DNA from: Catenibacterium mitsuoka_A
Lineage (GTDB): Bacteria; Bacillota_I; Bacilli_A; Erysipelotrichales; Coprobacillaceae
DNA: 20,100 bases
NCBI RefSeq assembly: GCF_964259225.1
Contig: NZ_CAXVKN010000044.1
Direction: 5' to 3' (one strand)
Positions within the stretch are counted from its first letter, which is position 1. The number at the start of each line of letters is the position of its first letter. Shown in pieces: positions 15,701 through 20,100 of this stretch. The notes below the pieces were generated by a model that saw only the letters and a program-made list of their open reading frames with translations, was not told where the DNA came from and did no database searches. Position numbers and translations under genes: made by a program.

Positions 15701-15940
15701 GATGAGATAAAAGAAAGTGCATCAGGTATTGATCTAGATATTATGTTTATTGATGAGGGATTTGGTTCTTTAGATGATCATTCAAGAGATGAAGCCATTA
15801 AAGTACTTATGGATATGTCAGAAGGGTCTAAACTTATTGGTATTATCTCCCATGTATCAGAATTAAAACAGGAAATAGAAGATCAATTAGTTGTATCCAA
15901 GGATGATCATGGTTCTCATGTAAAATGGCAGATCAGTTAA
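12785..15940 (+). CDS. sbcC: SbcC, Rad50-like ATPase subunit of SbcCD
   Basis: A 1051-aa SMC-like protein. Walker A is GDTGAGKTT (34-42). Q-loop-region homology follows (KEQFMQVAMIAQGEFMDVLR). Two long charged coiled coils (about 185-530 and 545-870) flank the zinc hook CPVC (536-539), which dimerises the arms. The C-terminal lobe has the ABC signature LSGGES (955-960), Walker B DIMFIDE (D990/E991) and the D-loop GFGSLD. Length is normal for the family. Together with SbcD it forms the ATP-gated nuclease. No terminator is evident after it. The next gene has its own promoter starting within 10 bases of the stop. Confidence 0.97.
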   Translation: MKPIKLVMEAFGSYASKTVIDFREPNQNLFLITGDTGAGKTTIFDAIVFALYGESSSTLNKKTGTLLQSQFASLDVKPYVELTFSQGYGDDEKIYTIHRIPQHYTYYKAGAKKGLRKEKAESGSIALMMPDGSEYPQKEANKKIIDIIHLTKEQFMQVAMIAQGEFMDVLRKSSNEKKEIFRKLFHTEIYNDIVEELNNRRKETEKSISDIKTRCMSEVGHIHVSEEHENLVFLIEAIQRGEISYLNELVDELESYCQVLEETLNKDKDALSKTNALKEEKKTNLDQAKQLLNDYQVLKEAKQQLVNLNNQKEEIKNNYKLSSKIEYAYNILQAHNSYTKDQKQYTDTQNKLENELKREPELRIHYENLKEEEKTVDTKYEQSVRLYTKEYDKATKDLENRKQLSKIENRISNVNKSIDNSTKQLTLLNKNKESLLLKQEKGEAELETLKDVEKEQVILESKHKEFKTKLDSYNNLVKDFQSISKKEKDLVSTQNEYTRLSTLYNQKNRLYEDANKLFLDAQAGLLARALEEGTPCPVCGSIHHPLPASLKDGEVATKEELEKMRREKDKAFVLLETESAKASSLNDSLKELKEKHKNDLKILSETLFSDATLNSIKETLLNEKQTLSRLVEDLNVRKSRYQILTKELETIETKLNQYEENVKSLTDDIHQYEVKLASLDSTLTQLKSQLSYASLEEAQNAISLLNKNKQEEETAYRNFKEKLNISTDIYNKCQTLITSYKESLPQLERSRDESFKAYTSLVEEYKCDSWQDLTSKYQKEDIKRFNQAYMDYSKNYASVSSKIETIEKRINGQSLPELDELEKDYQDIVDIYSNQLEVVKEEEHTYLNNTESLKSLDKIVSHAKEMIHKNDQLTTLYNQLSGNVSGSRMDLETYVQRTYLERILIEANNRFYDMSAGQYELHLKNIEQAGEGKNKGLDLMVYSFVTDSEREINTLSGGESFMAALSLALGMADEIKESASGIDLDIMFIDEGFGSLDDHSRDEAIKVLMDMSEGSKLIGIISHVSELKQEIEDQLVVSKDDHGSHVKWQIS

Positions 15941-15946
15941 AAATGA

Positions 15947-15976
15947 TTGTCGTAAGACACATACTTATGGCATAAT
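15947..15976 (+). promoter_or_regulatory. Promoter of the DUF1292-like gene
   Basis: TTGTCG (15947-15952), 18 bases, CATAAT (15971-15976) with an extended -10 (TGG before it). Confidence 0.5.
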
Positions 15977-15996
15977 GGATACGCGAGGTAAACACA

Positions 15997-16260
15997 ATGA
16001 AAAACATTATTACATTAAAAGATGCATCAGGAAATGATGTTGAGTTCAAGATGTTAGATCAATTCACTTATGATGAGCGCACATATGTTGTTCTTATGCC
16101 ACATAACGAATCAACAACACAGGTTTCTATCTTTGAAGTCGTACCTACTAAAGAAGAGGGTGTAGATGGCTTATTAGGTGTTACACCTGATCAAACAAAT
16201 ATTCTCTTTGAAGTATTCAAAGAAAGAAACAAAGACAAATTCAATTTTGTAGAAGAATAG
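15997..16260 (+). CDS. DUF1292 family protein
   Basis: An 87-aa acidic protein reading MKNIITLKDASGNDVEFKML, then DQFTYDERTYVVLMP and later DQTNILFEVFKER. The pattern of a short strand-rich start (LxDxxGNxxEFxxLDxFxYxxxxYVVLxP) and an acidic C-terminal stretch ending in an F/E-rich tail matches DUF1292 (YrzB-like), which is widespread in Firmicutes and of unknown function. GAGG lies 10 bases before the ATG. It is monocistronic between its own promoter and terminator. Family members commonly sit near ruvX/alaS loci; here it follows sbcC instead. Confidence 0.8.
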   Translation: MKNIITLKDASGNDVEFKMLDQFTYDERTYVVLMPHNESTTQVSIFEVVPTKEEGVDGLLGVTPDQTNILFEVFKERNKDKFNFVEE

Positions 16261-16280
16261 GCAAATAGCCTATTCTTTTT
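16255..16280 (+). terminator. Terminator of the DUF1292 gene
   Basis: A perfect 8-bp stem GAATAGGC / GCCTATTC with loop AAATA, then five T. It overlaps the stop codon. Confidence 0.85.
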
Positions 16281-16321
16281 AATATTATGTTATTATTATG
16301 TGAATATGTTATGAATATGTA

Positions 16322-16349
16322 TTGTAATATATAATTATAACTGTATAAT
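16322..16349 (+). promoter_or_regulatory. Promoter of the short unit at 16355-16582
   Basis: TTGTAA (16322-16327), 16 bases, TATAAT (16344-16349). The stretch before it (16281-16321) is very AT-rich with imperfect TATG/ATATG repeats and no gene. Confidence 0.6.
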
Positions 16350-16383
16350 AATATATGGCATTGAAAGAGGGGAAGCGGTTTAT

Positions 16384-16548
16384 ATGACTCAAGAGAAAAA
16401 GAATGCTGGTTATGAAGGGGAAGCTGACCAGCATAAAAATTGCCGAAAGAAATTCTCCAATGCTCATATAATGAGAAATGGTTATACTTATACAGATCGT
16501 GTTCTTATAATCAAAGCATCTTATTATATGAAAAAAGGGAAGCTGTAA
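16384..16548 (+). CDS. Possible 54-aa protein, or a structured small RNA, of unknown function
   Basis: An ATG at 16384 opens a 54-residue frame: MTQEKKNAGYEGEADQHK, then NCRKKFSNAHIMRNGYTYT and a basic end with YYMKKGKL. AGAGGGG lies upstream but about 11 bases or more from the ATG, so initiation may be weak. I recognise no family. The stop lies inside the 5' arm of a very strong terminator, and the whole unit is only about 230 bases from predicted start to terminator. A stem GCTGGT/ACCAGC (16409-16414 and 16429-16434) encloses GAAGGGGAAGCTG. The sequence GGGAAGCTG occurs there and again in the terminator arm. A non-coding RNA or attenuator leader is therefore as likely as a small protein. 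Confidence 0.35.
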   Translation: MTQEKKNAGYEGEADQHKNCRKKFSNAHIMRNGYTYTDRVLIIKASYYMKKGKL

Positions 16549-16582
16549 GGCCCAGAAGGGCTTTACAGCTTCCTTTGATTTT
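16538..16582 (+). terminator. Strong terminator of the short unit
   Basis: Arms GGAAGCTGTAAGGCCC and GGGCTTTACAGCTTCC (16538-16553, 16558-16573) form a 16-bp stem with one wobble pair and a 4-base loop. TTTGATTTTT follows. It is the longest terminator stem I see in the window. Confidence 0.88.
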
Positions 16583-16584
16583 TA

Positions 16585-16612
16585 TTGTAATGTGTTTTAA
16601 ATATGTTAGAAT
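16585..16612 (+). promoter_or_regulatory. Promoter of the tubulin-like gene
   Basis: TTGTAA (16585-16590), 16 bases, TAGAAT (16607-16612) with an extended -10 (TGT before it). It starts right after the terminator, so the gene at 16658 does not depend on read-through. No copy of the TTTGGTGCAAA operator is seen here. Confidence 0.55.
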
Positions 16613-16657
16613 AGGAAAGGCTAAATTATTTGTGATTATGAAATGGAGGATAACTTT

Positions 16658-17395
16658 ATGGGGCTACAACTAAGTAGAAACATGAATCAAGCAGATCCTA
16701 TTATTATTGTTGGATTAGGAGGACTTGGTGGCGGTGTCATTGATTCCTTAAAAGGTAAAATAAAACATGATTATGATGATATAGATAGAGTAGAAATGAG
16801 AATCGTAGATATGACTTCTCATATCAAGAATACACATATGACAGATGATGAAATCATCATTCTAGATCCTCGTGGAACAGATTGTGATAGAACACTTGGA
16901 CAGAAGATTTTTAGAACTGAATCTGTCTATGAAGGTATGAGAAGTGAATTCAAGACACTCATTGAGAAGATGATTTCTATTGCTGGGGAAGATCATATTA
17001 ATGTCCTTATTGCCTCTGGTATAGTAGGGGGTACAGGTGGAGGTATATTTGTAGACTTCACTTATATGATTCATGACTTATTTAAGGAATGTCATCATAA
17101 GAACTATAGTATTTGTGCTTATATGTTTGATGCACAAAGCAATGATGATCAAGAAGAAAAGAATCATCGTATGAAACTCAATGGTCAGACTGCTTTAAAG
17201 GAATTACAACATCATATGAACATTACAACACATGATCATCTTTATCAGACTACAATTGGACAAAGAGAAATTACCTGCAGAAAAACACTCTTTGAAGAAT
17301 ATAAACATATTTCTTTTTGTCTAGAAGATGATGTAAAGCTAGATGATCTCAAGAAGCGTATGAGTACTTTAATGATTGAAGAATTCTTATACTAA
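16658..17395 (+). CDS. Minimal tubulin/FtsZ-superfamily GTPase-like protein (Tubulin_2-like)
   Basis: A 245-aa protein. Residues 14-31 (PIIIVGLGGLGGGVIDSL) look like the T1 nucleotide loop of tubulin/FtsZ proteins. Residues 118-135 (IASGIVGGTGGGIFVDFT) look like T4, the tubulin signature in its GGTG(S/G)G form. RMKLNGQTALKELQHHM (171-187) matches the N-x-x-AALKEL helix of prokaryotic tubulin-like (Tubulin_2) proteins. Those proteins, as I recall them, are much longer; this one stops right after the nucleotide domain. No obvious NxDxxD catalytic T7 motif is visible, so it may bind rather than hydrolyse GTP, or need a partner. The start at 16658 is set by GGAGG 8 bases upstream; the in-frame ATG at 16643 has no such site. 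It has its own promoter, lies among DNA-repair genes, and converges on the repressor gene with a 9-base overlap. Its role is unknown. Confidence 0.65.
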   Translation: MGLQLSRNMNQADPIIIVGLGGLGGGVIDSLKGKIKHDYDDIDRVEMRIVDMTSHIKNTHMTDDEIIILDPRGTDCDRTLGQKIFRTESVYEGMRSEFKTLIEKMISIAGEDHINVLIASGIVGGTGGGIFVDFTYMIHDLFKECHHKNYSICAYMFDAQSNDDQEEKNHRMKLNGQTALKELQHHMNITTHDHLYQTTIGQREITCRKTLFEEYKHISFCLEDDVKLDDLKKRMSTLMIEEFLY

Positions 17396-17983
17396 ATCAG
17401 AACGACTATACAATGCTTTTCCAATAATTTCTACAGGAAGACTCTCTACCTCTTCCTGAGAATAATAACGTACATCAACAGAAGGGTTCGCTGGTTCTAG
17501 AATCAGTAATCCTTCTTTTTTTATGACCTTTTTGACTGTTACTTCACAACGATTAATTAATACGACCGCAATCGTCCCACTTGGTACATCATTACATTTT
17601 TTTACATATAATAAATCTCCATCATGAATATGTGCCCCTGACATAGAATCTCCCACAACACGTAAAAAGAAATCCCCGCGATAATAATCATCCTGAGTCA
17701 CCTGTTCATATCCTTCAAAATTCTCATCAATGAGTAAATCATACCCTGCCTTGACTTCACCTAGTACTGGCTTTTCATAACGTTCTTCACTATTAATAAG
17801 TGATTCTACATCTATACCTAATATAAATGAGAGCTTCTCTATCACTTCAGGATTTGTGACCTTTGTATCACCCTTTAACCATCTTGTTACAGTAGAACGG
17901 TTCACACCTAATTGACTCGCAATATATTCATTAGACACACCCATCTTTTCCTTGTATTTCTTTAGATATTCTTTAAAATTCAT
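17387..17983 (-). CDS. LexA/HdiR-like self-cleaving repressor (XRE HTH + S24 peptidase)
   Basis: A 198-aa protein. Residues about 4-60 form an XRE/Cro-type helix-turn-helix (SNEYIASQLGVNRSTVTRWL). The C-terminal half is an S24 LexA/CI-type peptidase: cleavage site Ala79-Gly80 (EVKAGYD), Ser113 nucleophile in GDSMSGAHIHDGD, and Lys151 in EVTVKKV. It should repress its targets until RecA filaments on damaged DNA trigger autocleavage. The HTH is phage-repressor-like rather than the winged helix of true LexA, so HdiR/ImmR-type is the best comparison. The start at 17983 has AGAGG 8 bases upstream; the GTG at 17992 does not. It is divergent from umuC, and its own promoter carries an operator copy, so autoregulation is expected. 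The stop overlaps the end of the tubulin-like gene by 9 bases. Confidence 0.93.
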   Translation of the reverse strand: MNFKEYLKKYKEKMGVSNEYIASQLGVNRSTVTRWLKGDTKVTNPEVIEKLSFILGIDVESLINSEERYEKPVLGEVKAGYDLLIDENFEGYEQVTQDDYYRGDFFLRVVGDSMSGAHIHDGDLLYVKKCNDVPSGTIAVVLINRCEVTVKKVIKKEGLLILEPANPSVDVRYYSQEEVESLPVEIIGKALYSRSDLV

Positions 17984-18004
17984 TGTTTCCACCTCTTTTT
18001 AGGC

Positions 18005-18033
18005 ATTATACAACATAATACAATTTGGTGCAA
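18005..18033 (-). promoter_or_regulatory. Promoter of the LexA-like repressor gene
   Basis: On the minus strand TTGCAC (18033-18028), 17 bases, TATAAT (18010-18005). Operator copy 1 covers the -35 box. Confidence 0.65.
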
Positions 18034-18034
18034 A
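18024..18034 (+). promoter_or_regulatory. Operator copy 1 (TTTGGTGCAAA)
   Basis: A palindrome TTTG-GTG-CAAA on the -35 of the repressor promoter. Centre 44 bases from that of copy 2. Confidence 0.7.
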
Positions 18035-18066
18035 CAAATGCGTCATTCATTGTACGTACAGAATTA

Positions 18067-18079
18067 TTTTGGTGCAAAA
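18067..18079 (+). promoter_or_regulatory. Operator copy 2 (TTTTGGTGCAAAA)
   Basis: The longest copy, with 5-base palindromic arms. It ends 4 bases before the -35 of the umuC promoter. Centre 22 bases (about two helical turns) from that of copy 3. Confidence 0.7.
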
Positions 18080-18083
18080 CTAT

Positions 18084-18112
18084 TTGATATATGCACCATA
18101 GATAACTATAAT
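18084..18112 (+). promoter_or_regulatory. Promoter of umuC-yolD
   Basis: TTGATA (18084-18089), 17 bases, TATAAT (18107-18112): near-consensus and therefore probably strong when the repressor is absent. Confidence 0.7.
18090..18100 (-). promoter_or_regulatory. Operator copy 3 (TATGGTGCATA, inverted)
   Basis: The same GGTGC core on the opposite strand, placed in the spacer between the -35 and -10 of the umuC promoter, where a bound repressor would block transcription. Confidence 0.7.
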
Positions 18113-18135
18113 AAGACTAACAGGAAGGAGAAAGA

Positions 18136-19395
18136 ATGATGAAAAAAGTATATTTATGTATAGATTTAAAAACCTTCTTTGCGTCTTGCGAATGCAGTGA
18201 AAGACATCTTGATCCCTTTAAAACTAATCTTGTAGTGGCAGATCCTACTAGAGGTAATGGAGCACTCTGTCTTGCGATTACACCTCAAATGAAAAGTATG
18301 GGAATTCATAATCGCTGTCGTATATTTGAAATACCCAAGGGTGTTGAATATATTACTGCGATGCCCCGTATGCATCTTTATATGGAATATTCAGCCCGTA
18401 TTTATCGTATCTATTGTCGTTATGTCTCACCTGATGATATTCATGTTTACTCTATTGATGAATGTTTTATTGATATCACATCTTATATGCATCTTTATCA
18501 TAAGAGTGCGAAGGAGTTTGCGAAGATGTTGATGCAGGCTGTATTTGCAGATACACATATTACTGCCACATGTGGCATAGGAACCAATCTCTATCTTGCG
18601 AAAGTCGCTCTTGATATCATCTCTAAGCATACAAAAGAAAATATTGGGATATTAGATGAAGAAAGGTATCAGAAATACTTATGGCATCATTTACCTATCA
18701 CTGATTTCTGGCATATGGGAAGTGGAACAGCCAATCATTTATTAAAACTCGGTGTTGTGGATATGCATGGGATAACCCAGATTCCTGAAGAGATTCTTTA
18801 TAAAGAGTTTGGTATTAATGCGGAATATATTATTGATCATGCCTGGGGGAGAGAACCTGCTACGATTGCCTCTATTAAGAAGTATCGTCCTAAGAATGAA
18901 TCAATTAATAATTCTCAGGTTCTCTTTTCTGATTATGAATATGAGGATGCAATACTCGTTGTAAAGGAAATGGTAGAACTCAATGTCTTAAGACTTGTCG
19001 AATCACGTCTTGTCACAAATCATATAAGCTTATATATTGGTTATTCACGTACAGATGGAGGAGGATGGGCAGGAGGCTCTAGAAAGCTGACAGTCAGAAC
19101 GAGTTCACTTAGTGTTCTGATGGATGCCTTTATTTCTCTTTATCATCTAAAAGTTCAAAAAGGAAGACTGATCAGACAGATTTCTATATCCTTTGGAGAT
19201 GTCTTAGATGAAGCTTATGAATCATATGACTTATTTAGTGATATAGAAGCCCTTGAAGAAGAAAAGAAACTTCAGAAAGCTATTGTCTCTATACGTCATA
19301 AGTATGGGAAGAATGCGATATTAAAGCTTATGAATAAACAGGAAAAAGCCACTACAGAAAAAAGAAATACATTAATTGGAGGACATAATGCATAA
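18136..19395 (+). CDS. Y-family translesion DNA polymerase, UmuC/UvrX-like
   Basis: A 419-aa Y-family polymerase. The first catalytic motif is CIDLKTFFASCE (Asp10). The second is YSIDECFID (Asp108-Glu109). The fingers/palm segment ATCGIGTNLYLAKVALDI contains the DNA-contact GIGxNxxLAKxA motif. The tail RNTLIGGHNA is typical of the UvrX/YqjW branch encoded by Gram-positive genomes, phages and mobile elements. It inserts nucleotides opposite damaged bases with low fidelity. AAGGAG precedes tandem ATGs at 18136 and 18139; the second has the better spacing, but either is possible. It forms an operon with the yolD-like gene, which begins 8 bases before this stop. The promoter is covered by operators of the divergent LexA-like repressor. 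Confidence 0.95.
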   Translation: MMKKVYLCIDLKTFFASCECSERHLDPFKTNLVVADPTRGNGALCLAITPQMKSMGIHNRCRIFEIPKGVEYITAMPRMHLYMEYSARIYRIYCRYVSPDDIHVYSIDECFIDITSYMHLYHKSAKEFAKMLMQAVFADTHITATCGIGTNLYLAKVALDIISKHTKENIGILDEERYQKYLWHHLPITDFWHMGSGTANHLLKLGVVDMHGITQIPEEILYKEFGINAEYIIDHAWGREPATIASIKKYRPKNESINNSQVLFSDYEYEDAILVVKEMVELNVLRLVESRLVTNHISLYIGYSRTDGGGWAGGSRKLTVRTSSLSVLMDAFISLYHLKVQKGRLIRQISISFGDVLDEAYESYDLFSDIEALEEEKKLQKAIVSIRHKYGKNAILKLMNKQEKATTEKRNTLIGGHNA

Positions 19396-19690
19396 GAAGG
19401 TTGATCGTGCACGCTTATTTTTAAGCTTTGATGCTTTAAAAGGATTTAAAGAACTACTTCAAGAAGATACCACAATACCTAGAAAAGAACTATGTGAAGA
19501 CCAATATTATGAACTTAACTGGAAGATACATCAAATTCAAGAAGGAGATGAAGTAGAACTTGTTTATTACACAGGGTCTTCTTATTCTAAAATAAGAGGA
19601 ACAATACAAATAGTAAATCTCAATGATCACTATATTTATATTAATAACCATAAAATTCAGCTTAAAAATATCTTTTCACTAGAATTATAA
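19388..19690 (+). CDS. YolD-like protein, partner of the UmuC/UvrX polymerase
   Basis: A 100-aa protein reading MHKKVDRARLFLSFDALKGF, KELLQED, then EGDEVELVYYTGSSYSKIRG and IQLKNIFSLEL. The DRARxFxSFDALKGFxELL opening and the VxLxYYxxGxxxxIxGxI strand region are typical of YolD-like proteins encoded next to uvrX; these are thought to act as an UmuD analogue or accessory factor for the polymerase. The start at 19388 follows GGAGGA; the TTG at 19376 lies upstream of that site and is not needed. It overlaps the polymerase stop by 8 bases. A transposase fragment follows immediately after the stop. Confidence 0.88.
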   Translation: MHKKVDRARLFLSFDALKGFKELLQEDTTIPRKELCEDQYYELNWKIHQIQEGDEVELVYYTGSSYSKIRGTIQIVNLNDHYIYINNHKIQLKNIFSLEL

Positions 19691-19701
19691 TATATCGTGC
19701 T

Positions 19702-20100
19702 ATGGATAGGTCAAGACGAGCAACTAATTCTCAGAATTATAATGAAGACGGTACAATTAAAAAAGGTCGCAAGACCTGGAGATATTCTAATCATTATAAG
19801 AAATTAAAAGAAAAACATTCTGAATTATGTCGTATTAATGCGATAAATAGACAGCTTGCTATAAACGAAGATGCTAATTATTTAAGGAGTCTTGGTGATG
19901 TATTTATAACAGAACTCAGAAATGCAGGTAAACTTATGAAAAGAGCCAAGAAAGCTACTGTTAATAGCAAAGGTAAGTTTAATAAGAAAAAACGTTTTGG
20001 CAAGTCTATAAAGAATAGATGCCCTTCTGGGTTTCAGGCTGCTGTAGAAGAAAAATTCAAGACCACAGGTGGTACATATATAGAAGTGCCTAATGATTAT
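19702..20100 (+). pseudogene. 5'-truncated zinc-ribbon (TnpB-like) transposase fragment, runs off the right edge
   Basis: An open frame from 19666 to the window end. From about 19693 it reads YRAMDRSRRATNSQNYNEDG, then TIKKGRKTWRYSN, a coiled region, KRFGKSIKNRCPSGFQAAVE and TTGGTYIEVPNDY. From memory, DRSRRA-x-NPQNYN, the K-x-L-xx-xFGKS-x-x-x-R-x-P-G-x-F block and GG-x-x-x-E-x-P match the C-terminal part of a TnpB-like transposase family whose zinc ribbon would follow further right. The N-terminal half is absent, because the frame is closed by a stop at 19663-19665 inside yolD, and the ATG at 19702 has no ribosome binding site. It is best read as an IS relic abutting yolD. Confidence 0.6.

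Noticed and set aside
16355..16582. Assignment of the short unit to a known riboswitch (lysine, T-box or cobalamin) or to 6S/SRP RNA
   Set aside because: GCCGAAAG and GGGGAAGC fragments recall the lysine riboswitch, but the rest of its core is missing; no T-box sequence is present. Left unassigned.
16440..16673. 77-aa plus-strand frame crossing the short unit and the next promoter
   Set aside because: It runs through the strong terminator and the tubulin-like promoter, has no ribosome binding site, and overlaps the better-placed frame at 16384.
18051..18060. TGTACGTACA as a fourth operator
   Set aside because: It is a perfect 10-base palindrome but lacks the GGTGC core of the other three sites and is off their 22-base spacing. 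It may be another factor's site or chance.

Overview
The window is low-GC, Gram-positive-style DNA: AT-rich, strong GGAGG-type ribosome binding sites, short intergenic gaps, many U-tailed hairpins, and a sortase-anchored wall enzyme. Gene content (wall-anchored NagZ-like GH3, two MATE exporters, SbcCD, UmuC-YolD, RelB/DinJ antitoxin) fits a gut-type Bacillota. A member of the Erysipelotrichia (Catenibacterium/Coprobacillus-like) is my best guess, but that is inference.

Layout. 1-124: the right end of an IS1202/ISNCY-type insertion sequence (transposase C-terminus plus terminal repeat). 206-360: a frameshifted small antitoxin-like gene. 431-2798 (minus): a membrane-anchored Ig-like surface protein and a MATE exporter, each with its own promoter. 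3053-5395: a secreted, wall-anchored GH3 beta-N-acetylhexosaminidase behind a promoter overlapped by a cre-like site. 5462-6293: a small two-TM protein, then a convergent orphan RelB/DinJ antitoxin that seems to have lost its ATG start. 6412-8904: an NAD(P)H-dependent FMN reductase-like gene with a C-terminal frameshift, an Lrp/AsnC regulator, and a divergent MATE exporter sharing its control region. 9018-9868: a GNAT acetyltransferase and a zinc-ribbon membrane protein in one operon. 9944-11514: a 49-aa antitoxin-like protein and an AAA/DUF4143 ATPase, each ending in the same stop-terminator-flank sequence.

The right-hand 8.5 kb is rich in DNA-maintenance genes: sbcD-sbcC (double-strand-end and hairpin processing), a DUF1292 protein, a short promoter-terminator unit encoding at most 54 aa, a very short tubulin/FtsZ-superfamily GTPase-like protein, a LexA/HdiR-type self-cleaving repressor, and a divergent umuC-yolD translesion-polymerase operon. 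Three copies of a palindromic operator (TTTGGTGCAAA/TATGGTGCATA) lie on the two divergent promoters and predict a locally encoded, damage-inducible switch. The window ends inside a 5'-truncated zinc-ribbon (TnpB-like) transposase fragment that begins directly at the end of yolD.

The least explained items are the minimal tubulin-like protein, the short transcription unit in front of it, and the repeat-flanked ATPase module.
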